This document shows, one piece after another, positions 37,068 to 47,395 of a DNA stretch of 64,000 nucleotides. The position numbers were made by a program, and so were the translations under genes. The DNA lies in contig NZ_CP023275.1 in NCBI RefSeq assembly GCF_002309535.1, positions 2,542,001-2,606,000 on the forward strand, given 5' to 3'. The first letter of the stretch is position 1; each line of letters begins with the position of its first letter. This DNA is from Sulfurospirillum diekertiae (lineage in GTDB: Bacteria; Campylobacterota; Campylobacteria; Campylobacterales; Sulfurospirillaceae). Below the pieces are notes generated by a model. That model worked only from the letters and a program-made list of their open reading frames with translations. It was not told where the DNA came from and did no database searches.

Positions 37068-38372
37068 TTAGGCAATGATCTGTTTTAACTCAGCAACCGT
37101 TGCTTCAAATTCAAAAACTTCTTCAGGGGCTTGCTGTAAAAAGCCATTCATCTTCTCTTTTTTATGAATTGCCATATCCAACTCTTTATCGTTACCTTTT
37201 TCGTATGCACCGATGCGAATGAGAACTTCGTTCTCTTTCAAAATGGAATTAAGCCGTTTAAAGCGCATCGCTGCTTTTTTGTGCTCACCATCAATGACAT
37301 CGCCCATAACCCTCGACGCACTGTTTTGAATGCTAATCGGTGGATAAATTCCATAATCCGTCAATTCGCGGCTGAGCACAATGTGACCATCCAAAATACT
37401 TCTGGATTGATCCGCAATCGGATCACTCAAATCATCGCCCTCAACCAATACGGTAAAGAACGCTGTAATTGAACCTTTCCCCTCTTCTTTTCCCGCTCGC
37501 TCCATCAGTTGCGGCAAAAGTGCCAAAACAGATGGTGGATACCCTTTAGACGTTGGAGGTTCACCCAAAGCAAGACCAATTTCACGCTGTGCCATCGCAA
37601 ACCGCGTCACAGAATCCATCATAAACAGAACATCTCTGCCTTGATTTTTAAAATACTCGGCAATGCTCATTGCACTGAACGCACCGTATTTTCGCATCAA
37701 AGGCGAATCATCACTGGTAGCGACAACGATGACGGTATTTTCAAGGTTACCACCCAAGTTTTTTTCAATAAACTCAGGAACCTCACGTCCACGTTCCCCT
37801 ATGAGTGCCACCACTTTAATGGATGCTTCCGCGCCACGAACGATCATACCCATGAGTGTGGACTTACCCACACCACTTCCTGCAAAAATACCCATTTTCT
37901 GACCCTTACCACACGTCAAAAGACCATCAATGGTTTTTACCCCCACACGAAAAGGCTCATTAATCAACCCTCTTTTCATCGGATCCAATGGAGCTTTCAT
38001 AATCGGTGCCATAGACTTTGCACCTATCGTTCCTTTGCCGTCTTTTGGGCGAATAAAGGGATCAACCACGCGTCCAAGTAACTCTTCGCCGACAGGGATC
38101 ATCATGCCTTGCTCGCTAATAAACACTTTATCGCCTGTTTTAAACCCTTCAATAAAGCCAAAAGGTGAGATAAAAAAGGAGTTGCGATCCACCTCTGTGA
38201 CCATTCCAAGCTCACTTTTTTTACCATCTAAAGAGGCGATTTTGACAATATCACCAATGCTAGGTCTTAGCCCACACGCTTCAATCGTCGTGGAGCTAAT
38301 TTTGGTAATCGTACCAAACATGGGCGAGAGGCTTTTGCCGTGAAGTCTTTCTTTAAGGCGAGCTAGTGGCAT
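37068..38372 (-). CDS. fliI: Flagellar export ATPase
   Basis: A 434-residue F1-ATPase-beta-like protein powering type III export of flagellar proteins. Walker A is AGSGVGKST, the Walker B region is DVLFMMDSVTRFAMAQRE, and the family segment LALGEPPTSKGYPPSV is present. Its ATG overlaps the folE stop as TAATG. The folE-fliI pair is also adjacent in Campylobacter. The only flagellar gene in the window. Confidence 0.96.
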   Translation of the reverse strand: MPLARLKERLHGKSLSPMFGTITKISSTTIEACGLRPSIGDIVKIASLDGKKSELGMVTEVDRNSFFISPFGFIEGFKTGDKVFISEQGMMIPVGEELLGRVVDPFIRPKDGKGTIGAKSMAPIMKAPLDPMKRGLINEPFRVGVKTIDGLLTCGKGQKMGIFAGSGVGKSTLMGMIVRGAEASIKVVALIGERGREVPEFIEKNLGGNLENTVIVVATSDDSPLMRKYGAFSAMSIAEYFKNQGRDVLFMMDSVTRFAMAQREIGLALGEPPTSKGYPPSVLALLPQLMERAGKEEGKGSITAFFTVLVEGDDLSDPIADQSRSILDGHIVLSRELTDYGIYPPISIQNSASRVMGDVIDGEHKKAAMRFKRLNSILKENEVLIRIGAYEKGNDKELDMAIHKKEKMNGFLQQAPEEVFEFEATVAELKQIIA

Positions 38373-38947
38373 TAGTAACGATTAGCCTGTGGTGCGTTGA
38401 TAATATCAAAAAATTCTTTCCTCGTATCTGCCTTTAAAAAAAGCCCACGAAGTGCGGATGTTGTGGTATTAGAGTGTGTTTTTTCAACGCCTCGCATCTC
38501 CATACACATATGACGTGCTTGAATGACAACACCAACACCTTTAGGCGCAATAACATCATCAATCGCTTTAGCGATTTGTTCGGTCAGTTGTTCTTGGATT
38601 TGAAGACGACGTGCAAAGATATCCACCATACGAGGAATTTTGGAAAGTCCCACGACTTTTCCATCGGGAATATACGCCACATGTGCACGCCCAATAATCG
38701 GTAAAAGGTGATGTTCGCACATCGAATAAAACTCTATATCTTTAATCAATACCATTTGATTATTGTCGCTATTAAAAAGTGCTTCTCCGAGAACTTCATT
38801 GGGACTTTGAGCGTACCCTTGCGTCATATATTCATACGCTTTAAACACACGTTCTGGTGTTTTCAAAAGCCCCTCACGTTGGGTATTTTCCCCAATAATT
38901 TCAAGCATTGTTTTGACGGCTTGTTCAAACTCTTCTCTTCGTTGCAT
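38372..38947 (-). CDS. folE: GTP cyclohydrolase I
   Basis: A 191-residue FolE. First step of tetrahydrofolate (and possibly queuosine) synthesis, GTP to dihydroneopterin triphosphate. Zinc ligands are seen in [15 protein letters not shown] and the Cys in [18 protein letters not shown]-type helix present as [13 protein letters not shown]. Head of a two-gene unit with fliI, divergent from tig. Confidence 0.96.
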   Translation of the reverse strand: MQRREEFEQAVKTMLEIIGENTQREGLLKTPERVFKAYEYMTQGYAQSPNEVLGEALFNSDNNQMVLIKDIEFYSMCEHHLLPIIGRAHVAYIPDGKVVGLSKIPRMVDIFARRLQIQEQLTEQIAKAIDDVIAPKGVGVVIQARHMCMEMRGVEKTHSNTTTSALRGLFLKADTRKEFFDIINAPQANRY

Positions 38948-39075
38948 TTTGATTCACTTCTGTTAAAATTAAGACGAGATATTTTATCTCCATTTTGCTT
39001 TTTAATGGATAAAAAGCGACTTAAAAGCAAATTTTTGCTATATTTGAGCAAAATTTTATATCGAAAAGGGATTTT

Positions 39076-40374
39076 ATGCAAATTAAAGTTAACCGTACAA
39101 ATAGTGCTAATGCTGCAGTTGAGGCAACCATTTCACCCGCGCTATTGCAAAAAAAAGAAGAGAAGATGATTGCATCTGCGGCTTCAAATATGAAAGTTGA
39201 TGGTTTTAGAAAAGGAAAAGTTCCTGCACATATCGTTAAAGCACGCTACGGCAAACAACTCAAAGAAGATGCACAAACAGAAGCACTCAGAGAGCTTTTC
39301 ACCAAAGCATTGACTGAGCTTGACATCAAAGCTGACCTTGTTGTAGGAGAACCAAGTTTTTCAAAATTTGAAGAGAAAGATGGCGGGCTAGAGCTTGTTA
39401 TGAAACTTTCATTTAAACCAACTATTGTTGTTGAAGGGTACAAAGAGTGTGTGCCTGAGTACAAAACTCCAAAAGTGACCAAAAAAGAGATTAGCGAGCG
39501 ATTGGATAAAACATTGGCCCTTGTTGCTGAGCTTAAAACAGTAGAAGAAAAACGTGCCGTTAAATCAGGTGATTTTGTTGTGATTGATTTTGAAGGCTTT
39601 ATCGATGGCGTCGCATTTGAAGGTGGAAAAGCAGAAGGATATACGCTTGAAATTGGAAGTGGTTCGTTTATCCCTGGTTTTGAAGATGGTATTATTGGAC
39701 TCAAAGTAAGCAGTAAGAGCAAAGATATCCAAGTAACATTCCCAGAAACATACGGAAATAAAGACCTTGCAGGAAAACCAACGGTATTTAAAGTCACTGT
39801 TAAAGAGATTAAAGTCAAAGATATTCCTGAAACGCCAAATGAAGAGATGATTAAAAAATTACTTCCTGGTGTTGAGAATCCAACACTTGAAACACTAGAA
39901 GGTCAAATTGAAGACGAAATTCGCAATGAGAAATTAGCAAAACTTTTCAATGAAGATGTTAAACCTAAGTTTGTTGAAAATATTTTAGAGAAAATCACAT
40001 TCGACCTTCCAGAAAACATTGTTGATCAAGAGATTGACCTACAAATGAGAAGCGTTTTTGGCAAACTCAGTGAAGATGAAATTAAAGAATACTCTACTAA
40101 CCCAGAAAAAATTAAAGAAAAAAGAGAAGAGTTTAGAGCAGAATCAGAAAAAAGTGTTAAACTCACTTTCATTGTTGATGAATTAGCAAAACAAGAGAGT
40201 ATTAATGTGAGTGATCAAGAAGTGCTTCAAATGATCTACTTTGAAGCCATGCAACAAGGTGCAAATCCAAAAGAATACCTAGAATATTATGAAAAACAAG
40301 GTGTTCTTCCAGCGATTAAAATGTCTATTATTGAAGAGAGACTCTTCACAAAGCTTTTTACAAAAGGTAAATAA
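39076..40374 (+). CDS. tig: Trigger factor chaperone
   Basis: A 432-residue ribosome-associated chaperone and prolyl isomerase. The ribosome-binding domain has the signature [17 protein letters not shown]. The FKBP domain starts about residue 160 ([11 protein letters not shown]...[11 protein letters not shown]), followed by the helical chaperone domain. Its stop overlaps the clpP ATG as TAATG, giving a tig-clpP operon. Confidence 0.97.
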   Translation: MQIKVNRTNSANAAVEATISPALLQKKEEKMIASAASNMKVDGFRKGKVPAHIVKARYGKQLKEDAQTEALRELFTKALTELDIKADLVVGEPSFSKFEEKDGGLELVMKLSFKPTIVVEGYKECVPEYKTPKVTKKEISERLDKTLALVAELKTVEEKRAVKSGDFVVIDFEGFIDGVAFEGGKAEGYTLEIGSGSFIPGFEDGIIGLKVSSKSKDIQVTFPETYGNKDLAGKPTVFKVTVKEIKVKDIPETPNEEMIKKLLPGVENPTLETLEGQIEDEIRNEKLAKLFNEDVKPKFVENILEKITFDLPENIVDQEIDLQMRSVFGKLSEDEIKEYSTNPEKIKEKREEFRAESEKSVKLTFIVDELAKQESINVSDQEVLQMIYFEAMQQGANPKEYLEYYEKQGVLPAIKMSIIEERLFTKLFTKGK

Positions 40375-40964
40375 TGAGCTACTATGTTCCTGTCGTTATC
40401 GAGAAAACGGGTCGCGGTGAGAGAAGTTATGATATCTACTCTCGCCTTTTAAAAGATCGTATTATTATGCTTAGTGGTGAGATCAATGATGTTGTTGCCT
40501 CTTCGATCGTAGCTCAGCTTTTGTTCCTTGAAGCAGAAGATCCTGAAAAAGACATCTATCTTTATATTAACTCCCCAGGTGGCGTTATTACCAGTGGTTT
40601 TAGTATCTACGATACAATGAATTATGTGAGACCCGATATTAGCACGATTTGTATCGGTCAAGCAGCATCCATGGGAGCATTTTTACTCAGTTCTGGCGCT
40701 AAAGGTAAGCGTTATGCGCTTCCTAATGCGCGTATTATGATTCACCAACCACTGGGTGGTGCTCAAGGGCAAGCAACCGATATTGAAATTCAAGCTAAAG
40801 AGATTTTAAGAATGAAACAAGTCTTGAATGAAATTTTGGCAAAAAACTGTTCACAAAAACTCCCTAAAATCATTAAAGATACAGAGAGAGACTTTTTCAT
40901 GAGTGCCGGTGAGTCATGTGAATATGGTTTGATTGATAAAGTATTGGATAAAAGTTTTAAATAA
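40374..40964 (+). CDS. clpP: ATP-dependent Clp protease proteolytic subunit
   Basis: A 196-residue ClpP. Catalytic Ser in [11 protein letters not shown], His in [10 protein letters not shown], and Asp in the [11 protein letters not shown] region. Forms the tetradecameric barrel with ClpA/ClpX. Starts [20 protein letters not shown] with no propeptide of note. Coupled to tig upstream, and the GGDEF-like gene starts 20 bases downstream. Confidence 0.97.
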   Translation: MSYYVPVVIEKTGRGERSYDIYSRLLKDRIIMLSGEINDVVASSIVAQLLFLEAEDPEKDIYLYINSPGGVITSGFSIYDTMNYVRPDISTICIGQAASMGAFLLSSGAKGKRYALPNARIMIHQPLGGAQGQATDIEIQAKEILRMKQVLNEILAKNCSQKLPKIIKDTERDFFMSAGESCEYGLIDKVLDKSFK

Positions 40965-40984
40965 CCTATCAAAGAAGGCAAGCA

Positions 40985-42076
40985 ATGGTTCGTTTTAATA
41001 AAGAAAAAGGGAAAACAGGAGTTTATAGTATCGATGCGAAAGATGATGTCGTCGAACCAGCCCCACCTCCACCACCTCTCAAAGAGCCTATTGTAACCCA
41101 AGCTTCTAATGTTGAGCTTGAAAAATTTGCCGCATTAGTTTTAAAGGTGTTAGGAGATGAAAGTATCCCTCCAACACCTACTAATTTTCAAATCTATTTC
41201 GACAAGCTTTTAGAAAGTAAGCCTGCGGCATTTAAAAAACGTATTAATGACTTTTTAGAATTAGAAAGTACCAATAATGATGAAAATCATGCGCGTATTG
41301 AACGCGAAGTCAAAGAGGGATTTGCGCAAATTAAGAACATTATGCAAGTGGTCTCAACCGTTTATCGTAACCTTAACGTTATGCAAGAGATCATTAAAAA
41401 AAGAGCTTCGCAGCTAGAGTCTAATACTAATCCACTCTCTATTCAAAATATCATCTCTTCGCTGAGTGAAGACCTTAATAAAATGTTTGGTTTAACCACC
41501 AAACAAATTGATCTTTTAAAAGATTATTATCAAAAAACAACAGTGATTTTGCAAGAGGTCGATAACCAATCTATTTTTGACGTAAAGTACGGTGTTTACA
41601 ATAGACGTTATCTTTTAAAAACGCTTCAAGATGAAATTAAACTGATTAAAAACTATGCCCATTCGAGCTCTTTAGTGCTTGCACGTGTTAAAGAGAGCTC
41701 ATTGGAAAAAGTCATTAACAAAAAAGATAAAGACACTGTTGTACGCAATATCGCAAAGTTACTGCTCAAAACATCCCGAAGAAGCGATATTGTTGCTCAT
41801 TTTGGCGATGGAATTTTTGCGATGATCTTGAAACATACAGACATTATTGGTGCTAAAAAAGCATGCGATCGTATCAGTGAATTGGTATATCAAACCAGCT
41901 TTTTTGTAGGAACAGGAGAGGTTGAAACCGATATTGAGCTCTCCATTGTTGCGCTCGATACAGATCATAATGCCGAAGAATTTATTGCTGCAACCCTTGA
42001 AGAGCTACCACATACAGGAAAAAGGCTTGTCCCTTATATTGTGTGTGTGCCATCTATTCCAAGCGAGGAACAATGA
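40985..42076 (+). CDS. GGDEF-fold protein with degenerate active site
   Basis: A 363-residue protein. The N-terminal 200 residues are mostly helical with a short proline run (APPPPPPLKE). The C-terminal part (about 195-355) has the GGDEF fold, opening DVKYGVYNRRYLLKTL, but the signature loop reads RRSDIVAHFGDGIFAMIL, so GGDEF is replaced by GDGIF. Loss of the metal-binding acid pair makes diguanylate cyclase activity unlikely; a GTP or c-di-GMP sensing role is possible. It sits within the tig-clpP-def operon and overlaps def by four bases. Confidence 0.8.
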   Translation: MVRFNKEKGKTGVYSIDAKDDVVEPAPPPPPLKEPIVTQASNVELEKFAALVLKVLGDESIPPTPTNFQIYFDKLLESKPAAFKKRINDFLELESTNNDENHARIEREVKEGFAQIKNIMQVVSTVYRNLNVMQEIIKKRASQLESNTNPLSIQNIISSLSEDLNKMFGLTTKQIDLLKDYYQKTTVILQEVDNQSIFDVKYGVYNRRYLLKTLQDEIKLIKNYAHSSSLVLARVKESSLEKVINKKDKDTVVRNIAKLLLKTSRRSDIVAHFGDGIFAMILKHTDIIGAKKACDRISELVYQTSFFVGTGEVETDIELSIVALDTDHNAEEFIAATLEELPHTGKRLVPYIVCVPSIPSEEQ

Positions 42077-42588
42077 TTTTAGATGTATTAGTTTATCCCA
42101 ATAAGCTTTTACGAGAGTCTTCAAAAGACGTCGTACACTTTGATGCACAACTCCATACGCTCTTAGATGACATGTATGACACGATGGTCATTAAAGAAGG
42201 TATTGGACTTGCTGCTATTCAAGTCGCTGTACCACTGAACGTGTTGGTGATTAATCTTGTCGATGAAGAAGGTGTGCAAAAAAGAGAAAATCTCTATGAA
42301 ATTATCAACCCTGTCATCCTTGAAAAAGATGGTAGTACGATTTACCAAGAAGGTTGTTTGAGTGTGCCTGGTTACTACGATGAAATTGAACGTGCGGAGC
42401 ATATCAAAATAGCCTATTATGATCGCAATGGTACTAGGTGCGAAGCAGAATTTACAGATCTTATGGCTATTGCTGTTCAGCATGAGATGGATCACCTCAA
42501 AGGTCGCCTTTTTATCGAAAAGCTCTCTTACTTAAAACGTAAAAAATTTGACAAAGAGTGGAAAAAAAAGCAAAAAGCAGGTAAATAA
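42073..42588 (+). CDS. def: Peptide deformylase
   Basis: A 171-residue metalloenzyme removing formyl groups from nascent proteins. All three motifs are visible: GIGLAAIQV, EGCLSVPG and QHEMDHLKG (metal ligands Cys and two His, catalytic Glu). Start at 42073 overlaps the upstream stop as ATGA and has GAGG five bases before; an earlier in-frame ATG lies deep in the previous gene. The comM-like gene follows two bases later. Confidence 0.96.
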   Translation: MILDVLVYPNKLLRESSKDVVHFDAQLHTLLDDMYDTMVIKEGIGLAAIQVAVPLNVLVINLVDEEGVQKRENLYEIINPVILEKDGSTIYQEGCLSVPGYYDEIERAEHIKIAYYDRNGTRCEAEFTDLMAIAVQHEMDHLKGRLFIEKLSYLKRKKFDKEWKKKQKAGK

Positions 42589-42590
42589 CG

Positions 42591-44126
42591 GTGGAAGAAG
42601 CAGTTGCTCTATCCAAAGTTAAACATGCAAAATGCGCAACATTATACGGCAATAAAGCCCATGAAGTCGATGTAGAATCAACTTTGGTGCGGGCACTTCC
42701 TGGATTTAATATTGTTGGACTTACCGATATTTCTATCCAAGAGTCACGTGAACGCATCAAATCAGCTCTTGCAAGCATCGATTTTCAATTTCCTGCTCAA
42801 AAGATTACCATTAATCTCTCACCCTCCGATCTTAAAAAAGAGGGAAGCCATTTTGATTTGGTAACGGCTCTGCTGATTGCCATTCAAAAAGAACGCTTTA
42901 CATGTAAAGATTTTTTCATCTTTGGCGAGCTAGGGCTTGATGGTAAAATCAAAAAAACTAACTCCATATTCCCTATTATTCTCTCCTTGGCGGCGCATAC
43001 ACCCGATCTTCGAGTTCTCGTTCCTAGTGAGCTATTGCGCAAAGTACAACAAATTCCCAATATTGAGGCTTTTGGGGTTGAAACACTGAAAGAAGCGCTG
43101 CTTTTTTTTAAAGAAAAACGCTTTGAAACAGAAGCGCCAATGCCCCACCAAAGTTTTTGTGAAAATCACTTAGACATTGATACCAAACGCTATTTTTACG
43201 CTACACAGTTTCCCCTTGATTTTAGCGACGTCTTAGGTCAACACCGCGCCAAACGTGCGATGGTAATCGCTGCTGCTGGCATGCACAACCTTTTGATGGA
43301 AGGAAGCCCAGGGTGTGGCAAAAGTATGAGCATCAAACGTCTTCGCTACATTTTGCCTCCTCAAAGCATTGAAGAAATTTTGGAATCAAACGCCTATCAA
43401 TCACTTCAAGAAGAGGATGTTGAGCTCAGCCCTCTGCGCCCTTTTAGAGCGCCTCACCACACCTCTTCACGCCCATCCATCTTTGGCGGAGGTAGTTCTC
43501 AAAGCCGTGCAGGTGAAATTGCCCTCGCTCACAATGGCGTCTTATTTTTTGACGAGTTTCCCAACTTTTCTAAGACCGTTTTAGAAAGCCTGAGAGAACC
43601 TTTAGAAGATCATCGAGTCCTCATTTCACGGGTCAATACCAAAGTAAGCTACGCAACCAAATTTCTCTTTGCCGCCGCTCAAAATCCTTGCCCATGTGGG
43701 AATCTTTTCAGCCAAACGCATGAGTGCCGCTGCTCTGAAGTCGAGATCAGTCGCTATAAAAACCGTATTTCTGAGCCCATAATGGATCGCATTGATCTTT
43801 ATATTCAGATGAGCGAAGAGAGTTCAAAAGAGCAAGGTCTTAGTTCACACGAGATGTTTGATCAGGTCTTACAAGCCTTTGTCATGCAAAAAAAACGTGG
43901 ACAAAATGAGCTCAATGGTAAATTGGATGAGTCCAATACCATGCGTTTTTGCACCCTCGAAGCCAAAGCCAGTGAGAGTTTAGAGATGGTGCAAAATCGC
44001 TTGGGGCTGAGTCAGAGAAGCATTCACAAAGTGCTTCGCATTGCGCGCTCCATCGCCGATTTGGCGCAGAGTGAATTGATCTTGCAAGAGCATCTTTTAG
44101 AAGCTCTGAGCTTCCGTAAGCGTTAG
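42591..44126 (+). CDS. YifB/ComM-family Mg-chelatase-like AAA+ ATPase
   Basis: A 511-residue AAA+ protein starting with GTG. The N-terminal Lon-protease-like S5 fold domain has VRALPGFNIVGL, followed by Walker A EGSPGCGKSM, Walker B GVLFFDEFPNF and the Cys cluster AAQNPCPCGNLFSQTHECRCS. In naturally competent bacteria ComM is a branch-migration helicase that aids integration of transformed DNA. A TTACATGTAA copy (42898-42907) encodes FTCK in a variable loop. Confidence 0.92.
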   Translation: MEEAVALSKVKHAKCATLYGNKAHEVDVESTLVRALPGFNIVGLTDISIQESRERIKSALASIDFQFPAQKITINLSPSDLKKEGSHFDLVTALLIAIQKERFTCKDFFIFGELGLDGKIKKTNSIFPIILSLAAHTPDLRVLVPSELLRKVQQIPNIEAFGVETLKEALLFFKEKRFETEAPMPHQSFCENHLDIDTKRYFYATQFPLDFSDVLGQHRAKRAMVIAAAGMHNLLMEGSPGCGKSMSIKRLRYILPPQSIEEILESNAYQSLQEEDVELSPLRPFRAPHHTSSRPSIFGGGSSQSRAGEIALAHNGVLFFDEFPNFSKTVLESLREPLEDHRVLISRVNTKVSYATKFLFAAAQNPCPCGNLFSQTHECRCSEVEISRYKNRISEPIMDRIDLYIQMSEESSKEQGLSSHEMFDQVLQAFVMQKKRGQNELNGKLDESNTMRFCTLEAKASESLEMVQNRLGLSQRSIHKVLRIARSIADLAQSELILQEHLLEALSFRKR

Positions 44127-44135
44127 GAGAAACCG

Positions 44136-45533
44136 ATGCAGTACGTCTATGAAGAGACCGCTAGTCTAGATGAGCGTTGTTACACAACCTTTGGTTTAAC
44201 CCCTGAAATTTTAATGGAGCATGCAGGATCTGCGCTTGCTCGCGCGGTGAAAAAAAAGCTTACATGTAAAAAAAGTGCACTTTTTATCTGCGGCATGGGA
44301 AATAACGGGGCCGATGGCATTGTCGCCGCACGTTTGCTTCATGGTGCGTACAATATCAGTATTTATCTCCCCTTTGAGCTCAAATCTGACCTTGCCAAAT
44401 GCCAACTTGAACGCGCTAAAAAAGTGGGCGTTGTTATTGTAGACGAACTCATAAATGCCGACATTTACGTCGATGCACTCTTCGGTGCAGGACTCAATCG
44501 TCCTTTGGATACGTTTACATGTAAACTGCTTGAAACGCTCAATACGCGAAAAGGTTACAAGATTGCCTGCGATATTCCCAGCGGTATTTTGAGTAATTTA
44601 ACACTCAGTTCTGTGATCTTTCAAGCCAATGAAACCATCACAATGGGTGCCTTGAAACTAGGGCTTTTAAACGATAATGTTAAAGATGCCGTAGGCGATA
44701 TCAAAGTCGCCAAGCTTGGTGTTTCCCGCAGTCAATATGAAACGCTAAGTCCTCTCTTTCTGCTTCGTAAAAGCGATCTTAAACTGCCGATTCGTGTCAA
44801 AAAAAATGCCAATAAAGGCACCTTTGGACATGTTGCGATTGTGCAAGGTTCTAAAGAGGGAGCGGCACGACTTGCAGGCATGGGAGCATTTCATTTTGGT
44901 GCAGGACTGGTAACACTCATAGGTGAAAAACCTAAGAAATTGCCTCTTTATCTGATGAACAGTGAAACACTGCCCAAAAATGCCAATGTGGTCGTTGCCG
45001 GCATGGGGCTTGAGATGCCTTTTGATGAAATAGCACTTAAAACACTTTTGCTCTCCAATGATTTACCGCTGGTTATCGATGCCTCATTGTCGCATCATCC
45101 ACTGATCGTGGAGATTATTGCCTCCCAAAAGCCCGTCGTTTTAACTCCACATCCCAAAGAATTTAGCGCGATTTTAAAGCTTACATGTAAAGAGCACATC
45201 AGCGTTGAAATAATCCAAGCTAACCGCTTTGAGCATGCCAAACGCTTCAGCCTTGCCTTTCCCCACGTCGTTCTTGTCCTCAAAGGTGCAAACACCATCA
45301 TCGCGCACAATGGCGAGCTTTTCATCAACACTTATGGCACACAAGCTTTGGCAAAAGGCGGCAGTGGTGACGTGCTTGCAGGTATGATCGCAGCGCTGAT
45401 TGCTCAAGGATACAGCCCTAAAGATGCGGCGATCAGTGGCTCTTTAGCGCATGCCCTCGTCTCCCGAGCGTTTACATGTAATAATTTTGCACTCACGCCC
45501 TTAGATATTTGTAAAGGTCTTAAATGGTTATAA
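44136..45533 (+). CDS. nnr: Bifunctional NAD(P)HX epimerase/dehydratase
   Basis: A 465-residue repair enzyme. The N-terminal YjeF epimerase domain has CGMGNNGADGIVAARLL, and the C-terminal ribokinase-like dehydratase has KGGSGDVLAGMIAALIAQG. It restores hydrated NADH and NADPH. This one gene holds four copies of TTACATGTAA (44260, 44515, 45181, 45472), all read as (F/L)TC, the densest cluster in the window. It overlaps purN by ten bases. Confidence 0.95.
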   Translation: MQYVYEETASLDERCYTTFGLTPEILMEHAGSALARAVKKKLTCKKSALFICGMGNNGADGIVAARLLHGAYNISIYLPFELKSDLAKCQLERAKKVGVVIVDELINADIYVDALFGAGLNRPLDTFTCKLLETLNTRKGYKIACDIPSGILSNLTLSSVIFQANETITMGALKLGLLNDNVKDAVGDIKVAKLGVSRSQYETLSPLFLLRKSDLKLPIRVKKNANKGTFGHVAIVQGSKEGAARLAGMGAFHFGAGLVTLIGEKPKKLPLYLMNSETLPKNANVVVAGMGLEMPFDEIALKTLLLSNDLPLVIDASLSHHPLIVEIIASQKPVVLTPHPKEFSAILKLTCKEHISVEIIQANRFEHAKRFSLAFPHVVLVLKGANTIIAHNGELFINTYGTQALAKGGSGDVLAGMIAALIAQGYSPKDAAISGSLAHALVSRAFTCNNFALTPLDICKGLKWL

Positions 45534-46096
45534 AGAAAATTGCTATTTTATTTAGTGGAGAAGGGAGTAATTTGGAAAAATTACTTGCCTCACTTCACAA
45601 CAAAGTCTTTGAACACTGTAAAATTGAAGTGGCTACCACCATTTGCAACCGCCCTAACGCCGCAGGAATTGAAAAATCACGTGCCTATGGTATAGAACCT
45701 CTCATCATCGATCACACACTTTTTACGAGCCGTGAGTCCTTTGATAAAGCCCTGGTGGAAGCTATCCACAAAAGCGGTGCTGAACTGACCGTACTGGCTG
45801 GTTTTATGCGTTTTCTCACGCCTTATTTTACAGCGCATGTTAAAGCGATCAATTTACATCCCTCACTCCTTCCCCTTTTTAAGGGAGGCAATGCTATAAA
45901 AGAGAGCTTTGATTCGCCCATGAAAGTCGCAGGTATCAGCGTTCACTACGTCAGCGAAGAGCTTGATGGCGGTGAGATCATTGCACAACGCTGTTTCGAG
46001 AAAGTTGAAGGTATGAATTTGGAAGCATTTGAAGCCAAAATCCACGCTTTAGAACACGATCTTCTTCCCGAAACCGTGAAAAAATTACTCAATTAG
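45524..46096 (+). CDS. purN: Phosphoribosylglycinamide formyltransferase
   Basis: A 190-residue GAR transformylase using 10-formyl-tetrahydrofolate in purine synthesis. Motifs are LFSGEGSNLEKLLA, NRPNAAGIEKS, NLHPSLLPLFKG with the catalytic His, and SVHYVSEELDGGEIIAQ with the catalytic Asp. AAAGG precedes the ATG at 45524. It overlaps nnr and lies nine bases from thiG. Confidence 0.95.
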   Translation: MVIKKIAILFSGEGSNLEKLLASLHNKVFEHCKIEVATTICNRPNAAGIEKSRAYGIEPLIIDHTLFTSRESFDKALVEAIHKSGAELTVLAGFMRFLTPYFTAHVKAINLHPSLLPLFKGGNAIKESFDSPMKVAGISVHYVSEELDGGEIIAQRCFEKVEGMNLEAFEAKIHALEHDLLPETVKKLLN

Positions 46097-46105
46097 GAAC
46101 GAAAA

Positions 46106-46897
46106 ATGAATGATATCCTCAAAGTAGGCAATATTGAATTTGCAAGCCGTTTGATCGTCGGAAGCGGTAAATACCCTGACTTTCAAACGACGAAAGATGC
46201 AACGCTCGCGAGTGGCTCAAAACTCATCACCGTAGCGGTACGTCGTGTCAACATCACCAATCCGAATGAAGAAAATCTGATGGATTACTTCAAAGGTACG
46301 GATATTAAGCTACTTCCAAACTCTGCTGGATGTACCACCGCCGAAGATGCTATCACGCTTTTTCGTATGGTTCGAGAAGCGACAGGACTTGATCTAATCA
46401 AACTCGAAGTCATCGGCGATACGACCAAAACACTCTATCCAGATGTGATGGAAACCCTTAAAGCCTGCGAAGTCCTCGCCAAAGATGGCTTTACCATCAT
46501 GACCTACACCAATGACGATCCGATCATGGCAAAACGACTCGAAAATGCGGGAAGTGCTGCTGTCATGCCTTTGGCGTCACCTATTGGCAGTGGTCTTGGT
46601 ATCCAAAACCGCTACAATGTTCTTTTCATCAAAGAAGCGATTAAAATCCCCGTGATTGTTGATGCAGGCATTGGCTGTGCGAGTGACGCTGCAATTGCAA
46701 TGGAAATAGGAGCCGATGGCGTACTGACCAATACCGCCATTGCACAAGCTAAAAACCCTATTTTAATGGCGGAAGCCATGAAACACGCCGTACTTGCAGG
46801 ACGTGCTAGCTTCCTTGCTGGACGCATTGCCAAGAAGCCTTTTGCAACCGCTAGCTCACCGACGGAGGGACTGATCGAGTTTTCCAACAAAGCCTAA
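46106..46897 (+). CDS. thiG: Thiazole synthase
   Basis: A 263-residue TIM-barrel enzyme forming the thiazole phosphate of thiamine from 1-deoxyxylulose phosphate and ThiS-thiocarboxylate. Motifs are [24 protein letters not shown], the Schiff-base Lys in LIKLEVIGD, and [19 protein letters not shown]. Other thi genes are not in view and no TPP riboswitch is seen before it; it appears to be the last gene of the operon. Confidence 0.95.
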   Translation: MNDILKVGNIEFASRLIVGSGKYPDFQTTKDATLASGSKLITVAVRRVNITNPNEENLMDYFKGTDIKLLPNSAGCTTAEDAITLFRMVREATGLDLIKLEVIGDTTKTLYPDVMETLKACEVLAKDGFTIMTYTNDDPIMAKRLENAGSAAVMPLASPIGSGLGIQNRYNVLFIKEAIKIPVIVDAGIGCASDAAIAMEIGADGVLTNTAIAQAKNPILMAEAMKHAVLAGRASFLAGRIAKKPFATASSPTEGLIEFSNKA

Positions 46898-46973
46898 AAA
46901 CTTTTCCTTGACAAAAGGCTGGATTTTGGCTAGAATTTCAGCCTTAAAAAGACCAATAGGTTTTTTTAAATGT

Positions 46974-47051
46974 CGGGGCGTAGCGCAGTCTGGTCAGCGC
47001 ACCTGGTTTGGGACCAGGGGGTCGAAGGTTCGAATCCTTTCGCCCCGACCA
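46974..47051 (+). tRNA. tRNA-Pro (anticodon TGG)
   Basis: A complete cloverleaf. Acceptor CGGGGCG pairs with CGCCCCG, the anticodon loop TTTGGGA has the TGG anticodon, the T arm contains GGTTCGAATCC, and CCA is encoded. First of five clustered tRNA genes after thiG. Confidence 0.96.
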
Positions 47052-47076
47052 CTTATTTCTCAGAATTAAATTAGAT

Positions 47077-47154
47077 GGTGAGTGTAGCTCAGTCGGTTAG
47101 AGCATCAGGTTGTGGTTCTGAGGGTCGTGGGTTCGATCCCCATCACTCACCCCA
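47077..47154 (+). tRNA. tRNA-His (anticodon GTG)
   Basis: Acceptor GTGAGTG pairs with CACTCAC. An extra encoded G-1 at 47077 opposite discriminator C is diagnostic for tRNA-His. Anticodon GTG lies within TTGTGGT, the T-arm has GGTTCGATCCC, and CCA is encoded. Confidence 0.96.
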
Positions 47155-47177
47155 TTGTTTTGTGTGGCGCGGTTTAT

Positions 47178-47254
47178 GCGCTCGTAGCTCAATTGGATAG
47201 AGCAACGGACTTCGGATCCGTAGGTTGTAGGTTCGACTCCTTTCGAGCGCACCA
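47178..47254 (+). tRNA. tRNA-Arg (anticodon TCG)
   Basis: Acceptor GCGCTCG pairs with CGAGCGC. Anticodon stem ACGGA/TCCGT encloses loop CTTCGGA with anticodon TCG, and CCA is encoded. Lies 23 bases after tRNA-His. Confidence 0.94.
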
Positions 47255-47270
47255 CCTAAACCGAGAAGAT

Positions 47271-47347
<77 letters not shown>

Positions 47348-47395
47348 CCCTTTTAAGACGAAGCTTTTGCTTCGCAAAATTTACTACTGTTGTGT

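Noticed and set aside
39246-39818. A 190-codon open frame on the minus strand
   Set aside because: It is the complement of tig, which is certain; the product is Ser/Leu/Pro-rich shadow sequence.
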